This document shows positions 1-5,632 of a stretch of DNA of 6,564 nucleotides, in pieces. A model generated the notes under the pieces. It had not been told where the DNA came from. It saw nothing but the letters and a program-made list of their open reading frames with translations, and made no database searches. Location of the stretch: positions 1 through 6,564 of the forward strand of contig JAUVRF010000102.1 in assembly GCA_030597775.1 (NCBI GenBank). Reading direction: 5' to 3'. The position numbers and the translations under genes were made by a program. Source of the stretch: Methanobacteriota archaeon (GTDB taxonomy: Archaea > Thermoplasmatota > DTKX01 > GCA-020343715). The number at the start of each line of letters is the position of its first letter. Position 1 is the stretch's first letter.

Positions 1-46
1 CACAGAGGGGGCAATTGATAGGTGGTTGTTGGTTGGGGTGGTGAAG

Positions 47-556
47 ATGGCTGCTGATAATGTCCCGGACACCGTGTGGAAAGCCACGCTCCTCGACGAC
101 GTGGGCGAGACTGTGAACCTGTGCTTCCAGTGTGGAACATGCACGAGCAGTTGTCCCTCGGGGAGGATGACGGCCTTTAGGACCCGCCAGATACTCCGCA
201 TGGCCCAGTTCGGCCTCCCGGAGCTGATCCTTCCCTCGGACGACCTCTGGTACTGCACAACATGCTACACGTGCTACGAACGCTGCCCGCGGGGCGTGGA
301 GATCGTTGGAATAATCACCTCTCTCCGGAACATGGCCGTGAGGGCCGGCTTCATGTCGGAAGCCCACAAGGACCTGGTCAAGACCCTGTACGAGACGGGT
401 CACCTCGTCCCGACCTCCGACAAGATCATGACCCTTCGAAAGGACCTGGGTCTGGACGAGCTGCCCCACACCGTGCTCAGGGACGAGGAGGCCCTCAAGC
501 AGGTCCAGTACATCATGGAGCAGACCCGGCTCCTCATGATAATCAAGGAGGACTGA
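47..556 (+). CDS. hdrC: Heterodisulfide reductase subunit C (HdrC-like iron-sulfur protein)
   Basis: HdrC passes electrons between the HdrA flavin subunit and HdrB, which reduces a disulfide such as CoM-S-S-CoB; it is cytoplasmic in HdrABC complexes. The 169-residue product has two classical [4Fe-4S] motifs of the form C-x2-C-x2-C-x3-C-P: C26/C29/C32/C36 (CFQCGTCTSSCP) and C70/C73/C76/C80 (CTTCYTCYERCP). This spacing, the size, the lack of membrane segments and the hdrB gene directly downstream identify it. I chose ATG 47 because GGTGGTGA (37-44), one mismatch from GGAGGTGA, lies just upstream. The frame is open to the window's left edge, with TTG at 26 and 29 and GTG at 38 and 41, so a longer N-terminus cannot be excluded. 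The stop lies 4 nt before hdrB. Family is certain; the physiological partner (methanogenic Hdr or another Hdr-type complex) is inferred. Confidence 0.93.
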   Translation: MAADNVPDTVWKATLLDDVGETVNLCFQCGTCTSSCPSGRMTAFRTRQILRMAQFGLPELILPSDDLWYCTTCYTCYERCPRGVEIVGIITSLRNMAVRAGFMSEAHKDLVKTLYETGHLVPTSDKIMTLRKDLGLDELPHTVLRDEEALKQVQYIMEQTRLLMIIKED

Positions 557-560
557 TGAC

Positions 561-1418
561 ATGGACATCGCCTTCTTCGTAGGATGCATCGCACCCCTTC
601 GGTACCCTGGCATCGAATCAGCGACGCGGGAGGTCCTCGACAAGCTGGGGGTCACCATCCGTGACCTGGACGGGGCATCCTGCTGCCCGGCCCCTGGTGT
701 GACGCGCAGTTTCGATGTCAAGACCTGGGTCACCATGGCCGCCCGGAACATCGCCCTCGCCGAGCGCCAGGGCCAGGATATCCTGACCGTCTGCAACGGT
801 TGCTTCGGTTCCCTGTTCGAGTCGGCCCACATGCTGGGGGAGGACCCTGCTCTCCTCAGGGCTGTCGACGGCATACTGGAGGGGCTCAACATGACGATGA
901 CGCCCCACGGCGTCGAGATCAGGCACTTCGCGGAGTTCCTGGCAAAGGACGTGAGCGACAACACCATCAAGAGGTCCTTCAAGCGCAAGCTCGACCTGGA
1001 TGTGGCCGTGCACTACGGCTGTCACTTCCTGAAACCCTCCAAGATAAAGCAGCTCGACGACCCCGAGAGGCCGACCATGGTGGACAAGCTGGTGGAGCTC
1101 ACCGGCGCACGCAGCCTGGAGTACAAGGATAAGCAGATGTGCTGCGGGGCCGGCGGCGGAGTGCGCGCGCGCCACCCGGAGACCGCACTGGCCATGACCA
1201 AGCACAAGATGGATATAATCAAGGAGGCGGGAGCCGATTGCATAGTCGACGTGTGCCCCTTCTGCCACCTCCAGTATGACAAGGGCCAGAAGGCCCTGGG
1301 CAAGGAGTACGACGTCCCCGTGCTCCACCTGGCGCAGCTGTACGGCCTGGCGATGGACATCGACCCGAAGCTCCTGGGCTTCGAGGCCCACGCGGTGCCG
1401 GTCAAGCTGAAGGTCTGA
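561..1418 (+). CDS. hdrB: Heterodisulfide reductase subunit B (HdrB, CCG-domain protein)
   Basis: HdrB is the catalytic subunit that reduces the heterodisulfide on two unusual non-cubane [4Fe-4S] clusters. The 285-residue product carries both CCG motifs complete. The first uses C9, C41-C42 and C78-x2-C81; the second uses C154, C194-C195 and C232-x2-C235. The second contains the typical CCGAGGG (194-200) and CPFCH (232-236). All ten ligands are present, so it should bind both clusters. Length is normal for cytoplasmic HdrB, and no transmembrane segment is visible, unlike the membrane HdrDE type. ATG 561 follows GGAGG (547-551), which lies inside the end of hdrC, so the two are translationally linked. 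The hdrC-hdrB order is common in methanogen hdrCB operons. hdrA is not in the window. Substrate in this organism is inferred from the family. Confidence 0.94.
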   Translation: MDIAFFVGCIAPLRYPGIESATREVLDKLGVTIRDLDGASCCPAPGVTRSFDVKTWVTMAARNIALAERQGQDILTVCNGCFGSLFESAHMLGEDPALLRAVDGILEGLNMTMTPHGVEIRHFAEFLAKDVSDNTIKRSFKRKLDLDVAVHYGCHFLKPSKIKQLDDPERPTMVDKLVELTGARSLEYKDKQMCCGAGGGVRARHPETALAMTKHKMDIIKEAGADCIVDVCPFCHLQYDKGQKALGKEYDVPVLHLAQLYGLAMDIDPKLLGFEAHAVPVKLKV

Positions 1419-1460
1419 GACCGGAAAGGCTCATCTAGTCGGGTTCCATAGGGGGAACGA

Positions 1461-1949
1461 GTGGTCGCCATGCGAGTGCTTTTACTGGTCCTCGGGAATC
1501 CCATCCTGTGCGATGACGGGGTCGCATTCCACGTGCTGGAGCACATGCGCCCAAACCTTCCAGAGGAGTCCGACGACCTGGCGATCGAGGAGGCATGCAC
1601 GGGTGGCATGGACCTGCTGGTCTACGTCATGGACTTCGACCGGGTCCTCATCCTCGACGCCGTCAAGACCGGCAGGGACCCACCTGGCACGGTGAGGACC
1701 TACCGGGTGGAGGACCTCAACGAGTCGATCCATGTGGACTCGCCACACCATACCAATTTCTCCACCGCCCTGGAGCTGGGTCACAAGGTCCACCCCGAAA
1801 GGATGCCCGTAGAGATCTTGATAGTCGGAGTGGAGGTGGACAACATCCTCGACTTCACCGAGGAGCTGACCCCGGCCGTGGAGGCAGCTGTCCCGGAGGC
1901 TGCAAAGGTCGCCCTCGGCATACTCGAGGGGTGGGGCTCGATAGGGTAG
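1461..1949 (+). CDS. Ni-Fe hydrogenase maturation protease (HybD/HycI/FrcD family)
   Basis: Family members remove the C-terminal tail of a Ni-Fe hydrogenase large subunit once nickel is inserted. The 162-residue protein shows the family pattern: a start-proximal strand and GNPILCDDG (12-20), where D19 aligns with the nickel-sensing Glu16 of E. coli HybD; ACTGGMDLL (45-53); LDAVKTG (65-71), with D66 matching HybD Asp62; SPHHTN (94-99), with H96 matching HybD His93; and the late IVGVEVDNI/LTPAVE block. GVAF replaces the more usual GVG after the DDG. Starts are GTG 1461 or ATG 1470; GGGGG (1451-1455) is 5 nt from the GTG, so I prefer it. The gene sits 42 nt after hdrB without an evident promoter, so co-transcription with hdrCB is likely. 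That suggests its client is a hydrogenase partnering Hdr (Mvh-like), which is inference. The stop is TAG. Confidence 0.87.
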   Translation: MVAMRVLLLVLGNPILCDDGVAFHVLEHMRPNLPEESDDLAIEEACTGGMDLLVYVMDFDRVLILDAVKTGRDPPGTVRTYRVEDLNESIHVDSPHHTNFSTALELGHKVHPERMPVEILIVGVEVDNILDFTEELTPAVEAAVPEAAKVALGILEGWGSIG

Positions 1950-1960
1950 GTCCACCGACC

Positions 1961-1976
1961 GAGCCATCGAGGGCTC
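1961..1976. terminator. Possible hairpin between convergent genes
   Basis: GAGCC (1961-1965) and GGCTC (1972-1976) form a perfect 5-bp GC-rich stem with a 6-nt loop in the short gap between the convergent protease and membrane-protein genes. It overlaps the membrane protein's stop codon. No T-run, the usual archaeal termination signal, follows on either strand. A 5-bp repeat can occur by chance, so this is a weak call. Confidence 0.2.
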
Positions 1977-2400
1977 ACTTTCCGCGGGACCGGTACCATG
2001 CCAACAGGACCATGGCGATACCGAAGAGGCCCAGCCCGGCTATCAGGAAGGTCCTCCACAAGGGGTTCAACCCGTGGAAGGGCCACAGGACGAGAACGAA
2101 CGGCACGATGGGAGCGACGCTCACGAGCAACCTGTTCCCACCCCGCAGGACCGAGACGGCGAAGGCGATGGTCACCACAAGGTTGATGAGGGCGAGGGTG
2201 GAGGCCCCCATGATGTAGACTTGATCGAGGATCGACTGATTCCTCAGTACATCGATGAGGACGACGGCCGAGACCGTGATGCTGGTCAGCATGAAGAGCA
2301 CTCCCCCGACGAAGGTCAGGTCTCCAACTGACCCTTCACCGTCCCCATCCCCGTCCAGGTCCTCACTCAAGATATCTTCACTCACGATCTGTCCCTTCAC
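1975..2400 (-). CDS. Small four-helix integral membrane protein, function unknown
   Basis: I do not recognise a family. The 141-residue product has a short hydrophilic, strongly acidic N-terminus (residues 7-27), then four hydrophobic segments at roughly 28-50, 60-84, 91-108 and 115-135, ending in a basic tail (YRSRGK). Basic residues at R86/R90 and the C-terminus suggest by the positive-inside rule that both lie in the cytoplasm. The acidic part holds a D-G-D-G-D-G-E-G run (16-23) that resembles a calcium-loop pattern. The long hydrophobic segments split by charged turns indicate a real protein on this strand; the plus-strand readings here are low-complexity and Arg/Pro-rich. The start is GTG 2400; GTG at 2385 (residue 6) is an alternative. 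It is convergent with the protease and divergent from hypE, so it is not part of either transcript. A link to hydrogenase is positional only. Confidence 0.75.
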   Translation of the reverse strand: MKGQIVSEDILSEDLDGDGDGEGSVGDLTFVGGVLFMLTSITVSAVVLIDVLRNQSILDQVYIMGASTLALINLVVTIAFAVSVLRGGNRLLVSVAPIVPFVLVLWPFHGLNPLWRTFLIAGLGLFGIAMVLLAWYRSRGK

Positions 2401-2430
2401 GGTCGTACAGGGATGTCGAAGGGGACACAG

Positions 2431-2440
2431 TTATTATCAT
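2431..2440 (-). promoter_or_regulatory. Candidate TATA box for the membrane-protein gene
   Basis: Read on the minus strand this is ATGATAATAA, the most AT-rich spot in an otherwise GC-rich divergent intergenic region. Its centre lies about 35 nt upstream of GTG 2400, so a start site about 26 nt downstream would leave a very short leader. The match to an archaeal TATA box is modest. Confidence 0.35.
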
Positions 2441-2509
2441 CTTTCCCTAAGCGCCAAGGTTCCGACCTCGATGGACCCCCGTCGCCCATGAGCCCCGTTG
2501 CCACAACCC

Positions 2510-2516
2510 TTTTATC
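2510..2516 (+). promoter_or_regulatory. Candidate TATA box of hypE (leaderless promoter)
   Basis: TTTTATC stands out in GC-rich surroundings. Its centre is about 27 nt before GTG 2540, the distance normally seen between an archaeal TATA box and the transcription start. Transcription would therefore begin at or next to the start codon, and no Shine-Dalgarno is present before it. Both facts support a leaderless hypE message. Confidence 0.5.
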
Positions 2517-2539
2517 TGACATTACCGCTGCCCAGGACC

Positions 2540-3601
2540 GTGAGCGACGACAAGCTGGTCAGCATGGCCGACGGCGCCGGCGGGGAGAGGATGCAGAAGC
2601 TCATACACGACACTCTGCTCAAGAACCTGCCCTTCTCCCGTAGCGCGGGGGAGGTCCCCCTGGAGGACCTGGACGATGGCGCGGTCGTGGGCGATGTGGT
2701 GTTCACCACGGACATGCACACGGTCAAGCCCCTGTTCTTCCCCGGGGGGGACATCGGCGTGCTCTCCGTCGCGGGTACCGTCAACGACGTCTCCGTCATG
2801 GGTGCCAAGCCCATCGCCCTGAGCCTGGCCTACGTGGTGGAGGAGGGCCTGCCCACCGAGGACCTGGCACGCATCACGGCCAGCGCCGACGCCACTGCCC
2901 GCGAGGCCGGCGTTCCCATCGTCACCGGTGACACAAAGGTCGTCGAGAGGGGGGCCGCCGACGGCCTCTTCGTGTGCACTGCAGGCATGGGCCTGCCTAC
3001 CCACACCCTGGACCACAACGCTCGCGTCGTCGAGGATTCCACGGGCAGGAGCCAGCGATGGCTCCTCGACAGCCAGGTGTCCTCAGATGCGACGATCATC
3101 CTCACCGGCCATGTGGGGGACCACGGACTTGCCGTGCTGGCCCAGCGGGAGGGTTATGGCTTCGATACCGAGGTGGTCTCCGACGTGGGACCCATCAATC
3201 ACCTGGTCGAAGCGGCAATGAGCGTGGGAGGCGTCATGGCGGCCAAGGACCCCACCAGGGGCGGCATCGCCAACGCCCTCAACGAGTGGGACGAGAAGAG
3301 CAATGTCGGCATCCTCGTTCGGGAGGATGACATCCCTATCAGACCGGGCGTGCTCCATGGATGCGAGCTTCTGGGGATCGACCCCTACGAGATCGGCAAC
3401 GAGGGCAAGGCTCTGATGGCCGTGGTCCCGGACAAGGCCCGGTCGATCGTAGAGGCCTTGAGGGGTCTGCCCAGGGGCGGGGACGCGACCATCATTGGCA
3501 AGGGCACGACCGAGGTGGAAGGTGTCGTGCTGGAGACCTCGGTTGGAGGGCACAGGGTCATCGAACCTCCCATATCAGATCCCGTACCCAGGATCTGCTA
3601 G
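2540..3601 (+). CDS. hypE: Hydrogenase expression/formation protein HypE
   Basis: HypE takes a carbamoyl group from HypF onto its C-terminal cysteine and dehydrates it with ATP to a thiocyanate, the source of the CN ligands of Ni-Fe hydrogenase. The 353-residue protein matches along its length: DGAGGERM (11-18), FTTD (55-58), PLFFPGG (64-70), GTVNDVSVMGA (79-89), VTGDTKVVERGA (128-139), GDHG (193-196), DPTRGG, CELLGIDP and NEGK. It ends in the diagnostic PRIC with the acceptor Cys353 as last residue. GTG 2540 is chosen because a TATA-like box lies 27 nt upstream; TTG 2498 would lie upstream of that box, and ATG 2564 starts too close to the DGAGG motif. Two oddities: D11 stands where many HypE have His (HGAGG), and there is extra sequence around 162-180 before the ILTG strand. 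The stop is TAG; hypABCDF are not in the window. Confidence 0.94.
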   Translation: MSDDKLVSMADGAGGERMQKLIHDTLLKNLPFSRSAGEVPLEDLDDGAVVGDVVFTTDMHTVKPLFFPGGDIGVLSVAGTVNDVSVMGAKPIALSLAYVVEEGLPTEDLARITASADATAREAGVPIVTGDTKVVERGAADGLFVCTAGMGLPTHTLDHNARVVEDSTGRSQRWLLDSQVSSDATIILTGHVGDHGLAVLAQREGYGFDTEVVSDVGPINHLVEAAMSVGGVMAAKDPTRGGIANALNEWDEKSNVGILVREDDIPIRPGVLHGCELLGIDPYEIGNEGKALMAVVPDKARSIVEALRGLPRGGDATIIGKGTTEVEGVVLETSVGGHRVIEPPISDPVPRIC

Positions 3602-3664
3602 CGGACGTCGCGGCCCTCCATATGATGCCTGGCCACATTCTCCCATAAGCTCTGGACGCCTCGG

Positions 3665-3674
3665 TTTTAAATAT
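3665..3674 (+). promoter_or_regulatory. TATA box of the moa operon promoter
   Basis: TTTTAAATAT is a strong archaeal TATA-like element in the 129-nt gap between hypE and moaA. It predicts a transcription start near 3695, leaving a leader of about 35 nt before TTG 3731. No other comparable element is seen before moaA, and the downstream genes are too tightly packed for promoters of their own in the gaps. Confidence 0.65.
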
Positions 3675-3680
3675 CATGCC

Positions 3681-3708
3681 ATCGATATGCTTGGTCGTGC
3701 ATATCAAT
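3681..3708. promoter_or_regulatory. Operator-like inverted repeat over the predicted moa transcription start
   Basis: GATATGC (3684-3690) and GCATATC (3699-3705) are perfect inverted arms with an 8-nt spacer. Allowing one mismatch, the arms extend to 3681-3690 and 3699-3708 (9 of 10 pairs). The centre, about 3694.5, falls on the start site predicted from the TATA box at 3665-3674, which is where a repressor would block archaeal RNA polymerase. The regulator is unknown. A molybdate- or tungstate-responsive factor is a reasonable guess from the operon content. Confidence 0.45.
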
Positions 3709-3730
3709 CCCTCGGAGGGCGTGACATCAA

Positions 3731-4774
3731 TTGGCCGAGTGCGGTGGTGGCAAGGGTGCGTCGGCGGGAGGGACCAGCTCCCGCAGCGCTCTCGTCGATG
3801 GCCATGGAAGGCCCATCAACAGCATCAGGATCTCGGTCAACAGGGAATGCAACCTGGCATGCTTCTACTGCCACAACGAGGGCGACTTCCACGGCAGGCG
3901 AACGATGACCCCCGGGGAGATCGAGGACCTTGCCAGGTTGGCTTCCGACATGGGGGTCAGGAAGTTGAAGCTCACTGGCGGGGAGCCCCTGGTCAGGGAT
4001 GACATCGTGGAGATCGTACAAAGGTTGGCGCCCCTGTTCGAAGAGGTCTCCATGACCACCAACGGTGTCCGCCTAGCACCATTGGTGCCCGCCCTCCAGG
4101 AGGCGGGGCTCGCCCGGGTGAACATATCCCTCAACTCCTTGGGGCGGGACCGATATGTTCGAATATGCGGCTCGGACCATCTGGACGATGTCATCGCGGG
4201 GATCGATGCTTCCATCGAGGCCGGTCTGACGCCGGTTAAGCTCAACATGGTCCTCTTGAAGGGCATCAACGAAGACGAGGTCCCGGACCTCCTCAGGTTC
4301 GCGGCCGGAAGAGGGGCGGTCCTTCAGATAATCGAGTTGGAGATCGAGCGGGAGCGGATCTCAAGCACGAGCTACTCGGAACACCACGCCGACCTGGGAA
4401 GGATCCGTGAATGGCTCCTTGCCACGGGTAGGAGGAACGGTGTGAACCCCCTGCACAACCGCGAGAGGTACGATCGCGAGGGGGAACTGGACGGAGAGGC
4501 CCTCCCCGCCCCGGTGGAGGTCGAGCTTGTGATGCCCATGCACAACACGGGGTTCTGCGCCAACTGCACCCGGATAAGGCTGACCGCGGGCGGTTACGTG
4601 AAGGGCTGCCTCTTCGACCGTGAGTGCGTCGAGGACCTGCTCGAGCCCCTGAGGGAGGGTGAGGGGGCCGAGGAGCTCAAGCGCAGGATCATGAAGGTGG
4701 TCTCCGAACGGAAACCCTACTGGAACGAGGCGGACAAGATATCTGAACCGGATAATGGAGGTCGAGGAACATGA
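3731..4774 (+). CDS. moaA: GTP 3',8-cyclase MoaA (radical SAM, molybdopterin synthesis step 1)
   Basis: MoaA uses S-adenosylmethionine to turn GTP into 3',8-cyclo-GTP, the substrate of MoaC. The 347-residue product has the radical SAM triad C40-x3-C44-x2-C47 in RISVNRECNLACFYCHNEG (archaeal-type HNEG), the SAM-binding LTGGEPL, TTNG, the SLNSLGRDRY block and VKLNMVLLKGIN. The C-terminal cluster that binds GTP is C276-x2-C279-x13-C293 in FCANCTRIRLT. All six cluster ligands are present. TTG 3731 is the only usual start codon between an upstream in-frame stop at 3722 and the SAM motif; GGAGG (3714-3718) is 12 nt before it, longer than usual. The N-terminus (2-19) is Gly/Ser-rich and not expected to be conserved. 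The C-terminus reads N-G-G-R-G-T, whereas MoaA often ends in Gly-Gly. The stop overlaps moaE-moaC by ATGA. First gene of the operon. Confidence 0.94.
   Translation: MAECGGGKGASAGGTSSRSALVDGHGRPINSIRISVNRECNLACFYCHNEGDFHGRRTMTPGEIEDLARLASDMGVRKLKLTGGEPLVRDDIVEIVQRLAPLFEEVSMTTNGVRLAPLVPALQEAGLARVNISLNSLGRDRYVRICGSDHLDDVIAGIDASIEAGLTPVKLNMVLLKGINEDEVPDLLRFAAGRGAVLQIIELEIERERISSTSYSEHHADLGRIREWLLATGRRNGVNPLHNRERYDREGELDGEALPAPVEVELVMPMHNTGFCANCTRIRLTAGGYVKGCLFDRECVEDLLEPLREGEGAEELKRRIMKVVSERKPYWNEADKISEPDNGGRGT
4757..4762 (+). promoter_or_regulatory. Shine-Dalgarno of the moaE-moaC gene
   Basis: GGAGGT lies inside the end of moaA, 8 nt before ATG 4771. In the moaA frame the same six bases encode the Gly-Gly near MoaA's C-terminus. 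It supports coupled translation across the ATGA overlap. Confidence 0.7.
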
Positions 4775-5631
4775 TAACGGTAACCGAGCAGGAGATCCCT
4801 TTTGACCGGGTCGTCGACAGCGTTCGCCGCCCAGAGGCGGGAGCCATCGTCGTCTTCGTGGGGACCGTGAGGAGCGAGAAAGGCATCGATGGGCTTGAAC
4901 TGGAGACCTACGAGGAGATGGCCCTCCAGAACCTCAACGCGATCCGCGCCCAGGCCATTGCGCGGTTCGGTCTTCTGGAGGCCTCGATCGTCCACCGGGT
5001 CGGCAGGATGGGCATTGGCGAGGACATCGTCCTCATCGCCGTGAGCGCCGCCCACCGTGACGACGCATTCCGCGCGAGCCGGTTCCTGATCGACGAGCTC
5101 AAGGTCACGGTCCCCATCTGGAAGAAGGAGATCGGTCCCGACACCTGGGTCAAGGGGAAGATGCCACGGGACCCTGGGGCCGCCCGGGTCAAGGGGATGG
5201 TGGATGTATCCGAGAAGGAGATCGTACCACGCTCGGCCCTTGCAGAGGGGTTCGTCGAGCTCTCACCGGCATCGGTGGATGCCATCAGGTCACGCACCGT
5301 CAGGAAGGGGGATGTCCTGGAGGTCGCCCGCGTGGCGGCCCTGTGGGGGATCAAGCACACTCCCACGGTGATCCCCCACTGTCATCCCATCCCCTTGACG
5401 GCAGCGGAGGTCGACCTCCATGTCCTCGACGACGGGGTGAGGGCCACCTGTCTGGTGAAGGCCGATTACCGTACGGGAGTGGAGATGGAGGCGTTGACGG
5501 GGGTGTCCGCCGCCCTGCTCACGGTCTGGGACATGGTCAAGTACCTGGAGAAGGACGAGGGTGGCCAGTACCCGGACACATGCATCCGGGACGTGCGCGT
5601 CCTCGACAAGTCCAAGGGAGGAGGTGATTGA
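4771..5631 (+). CDS. moaE/moaC: MoaE-MoaC fusion: molybdopterin synthase large subunit joined to cyclic pyranopterin monophosphate synthase
   Basis: One 286-residue reading frame holds two molybdopterin enzymes. Residues 1-129 are MoaE, which with thiocarboxylated MoaD adds the dithiolene sulfurs: AGAIVVFVGTVR (23-34), HRVGRMGIGE (75-84), HR/AF at 95-100, and PIWKKE (115-120) with the active-site lysine pair. Residues from about 140 are MoaC, which converts 3',8-cyclo-GTP to cyclic pyranopterin monophosphate: MVDVSEKE (143-150), KGDV (179-182), HCHP (203-206), TGVEMEALT (235-243) and WDMVK (253-257). K179, H205, E238, E240, D254 and K257 align with the catalytic set known from E. coli MoaC. 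The linker, about 128-141, is short. No stop or frame break separates the domains, and the MoaC part has the archaeal ending YLEKDEGGQYP. It overlaps moaA by 4 nt; its stop is 1 nt before moaB. Domain calls are firm; whether the product stays fused is untested. Confidence 0.93.
   Translation: MITVTEQEIPFDRVVDSVRRPEAGAIVVFVGTVRSEKGIDGLELETYEEMALQNLNAIRAQAIARFGLLEASIVHRVGRMGIGEDIVLIAVSAAHRDDAFRASRFLIDELKVTVPIWKKEIGPDTWVKGKMPRDPGAARVKGMVDVSEKEIVPRSALAEGFVELSPASVDAIRSRTVRKGDVLEVARVAALWGIKHTPTVIPHCHPIPLTAAEVDLHVLDDGVRATCLVKADYRTGVEMEALTGVSAALLTVWDMVKYLEKDEGGQYPDTCIRDVRVLDKSKGGGD
5620..5628 (+). promoter_or_regulatory. Strong Shine-Dalgarno deciding the moaB start
   Basis: GGAGGTGAT lies 4 nt before ATG 5633 and inside the last codons of moaE-moaC. 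It matches the archaeal 16S 3' tail complement over nine bases and selects ATG 5633 over the possible upstream in-frame start at 5561. Confidence 0.8.
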
Positions 5632-5632
5632 C

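Noticed and set aside
1..18. Tail of an upstream gene ending at TGA 16-18 (or at TGA 42-44 in another frame)
   Set aside because: Too few codons to recognise any protein, so not annotated; hdrA would be a natural candidate, but nothing here shows it.
26..46. TTG or GTG codons as alternative HdrC starts
   Set aside because: ATG 47 has the better-spaced GGTGGTGA. The extra residues would be encoded by the ribosome-site region itself. It cannot be fully excluded because the frame is open to the edge.
618..1391. Long open frame on the minus strand across hdrB
   Set aside because: It lies wholly opposite hdrB, whose ten cluster cysteines are conserved. The antisense product is His/Leu/Val-rich with no motif, typical of a GC-rich shadow.
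1947..1949. TAG stops of the protease and HypE as possible pyrrolysine codons
   Set aside because: HypE ends at the family's terminal PRIC exactly before its TAG, and another stop follows after seven codons. The protease has normal family length at its TAG.
1595..2218. Plus-strand frame running from the protease gene into the membrane-protein region
   Set aside because: It is out of frame with the protease and antisense to a convincing four-helix protein; its composition is Gly/Arg/Pro-rich.
5561..5632. Longer N-terminus for MoaB from an upstream in-frame start
   Set aside because: It would overlap MoaC by 71 nt and lacks a ribosome site, while ATG 5633 has a nine-base Shine-Dalgarno at the right distance.
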